Shown here: positions 63,791 through 64,000 of the stretch, in pieces
How positions within the stretch are numbered: the first letter of the stretch is position 1
Layout: every line of letters starts with the position of its first letter
NCBI GenBank assembly: GCA_017591395.1
Contig: WEDG01000270.1
Location: forward strand, 1-64,000
Reading direction: 5' to 3'
Source of the DNA: Schistocephalus solidus
Taxonomy: Eukaryota > Platyhelminthes > Cestoda > Diphyllobothriidea > Diphyllobothriidae
DNA length: 64,000 bases
Program-made: the position numbers and the translations under genes
The notes under the pieces: generated by a model
What the model saw: only the letters and a program-made list of their open reading frames with translations
Told to the model about the DNA's origin: nothing
Database searches by the model: none

Positions 63791-64000
63791 ATAAATATAT
63801 AAATAAATTGTATATTTAAGGCCCAGAGCGCCCCATCATTACAAACTTCGTACCGGGGTTTAAATAAATACAAAGTGGATAATTGCTGCACTATGTGAGC
63901 ATCCATATGAACAGCAGAAATGAGTAGTACATATCCGATTCAAAACGATTTGCCATTTTTAAAACAAAAGTCAACAATCTTTGGCATATACCTTACTGGA
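63791..64000 (-). mobile_element. B-family LINE 3' end (minus), runs off the window
   Basis: The AAATAAATAAATTGTATATTTAAGG-type end matches 30013-30180 and the reverse of 1990-2147. Only the last 210 bp are in view. Confidence 0.8.

Noticed and set aside
1..64000. CRISPR arrays, bacterial operons, ribosome-binding sites or phage genes.
   Set aside because: None seen; split genes, LTR and LINE elements and a mitochondrial ribosomal protein gene mark nuclear eukaryotic DNA.

Overview
The window is eukaryotic genomic DNA packed with old, broken retrotransposons and holding one recognisable host gene. The organism is most likely a parasitic flatworm, and I lean to a diphyllobothriidean-type cestode. 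That rests on three things: a CsRn1-like Ty3/gypsy element with a tRNA-Trp-type primer site, CR1/Jockey-like LINEs in many families, and an RTE-type LINE with C2H2 finger remnants at its 3' side of a kind I associate with cestodes. It is an inference from repeats, not proof. I use my own letters for LINE families. Group 1 (C, D, G, I, J) has FADD-type reverse transcriptases. Group 2 (A, A2, B, E, F, H, K) has YADD-type ones. Boundaries come from comparing copies within the window and are good to roughly 5-30 bp unless a target-site duplication (TSD) is named.

Layout. 1-7 kb is a minus-strand C element broken up by B (itself hit by A), C and D fragments, and E. 7-9.5 kb is a D-like LINE (ORF1 and endonuclease). 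10.2-17.1 kb is a minus-strand A2 element split in its RT by a near full-length F element (11.3-16.9 kb). 17.5-22.4 kb is a minus-strand G element split by H and by a 2.9-kb E copy. 22.4-23.1 kb is an F fragment. 23.1-28.1 kb is a CsRn1-like LTR element with both LTRs. 28.1-33.2 kb holds H, a gypsy integrase scrap, J (split by B) and K. 33.2-37.8 kb is a D element. 37.8-38.2 kb is an unassigned island with a TATA-like box and heat-shock-element-like motifs. 38.2-46.8 kb holds A fragments, the best-preserved C element (39.0-43.4 kb) and two tandem A copies. 46.8-50.9 kb is a four-level nest (C in F in A in I).

50.9-64 kb is less repetitive: endonuclease, SINE-like and RTE scraps, two local duplications, an inverted repeat pair, and the gene. 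That gene is MRPL49 (mitochondrial ribosomal protein mL49) on the minus strand, with three coding exons at 59980-60129, 60268-60419 and 61835-about 61973. Splice signals, phases and a downstream AATAAA are all coherent.

The most interesting pattern lies in the 3' UTRs of the LINEs. Every group-2 family with a 3' UTR here (A, B, E, F, H) carries, in whole or part, a hairpin made of an outer stem, a symmetrical U-tract/U-tract internal loop and an inner stem with compensatory changes between families. That is the architecture of an ENE (the triple-helix RNA stability element of PAN and MALAT1 RNAs and of some plant and fungal transposons). Separately, families A, E/H and all group-1 3' ends stop in small family-specific hairpins just before short tandem tails, as expected of LINEs whose RT recognises its own RNA 3' end. 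No LINE or LTR copy here looks able to make its proteins: all carry frameshifts and stops.
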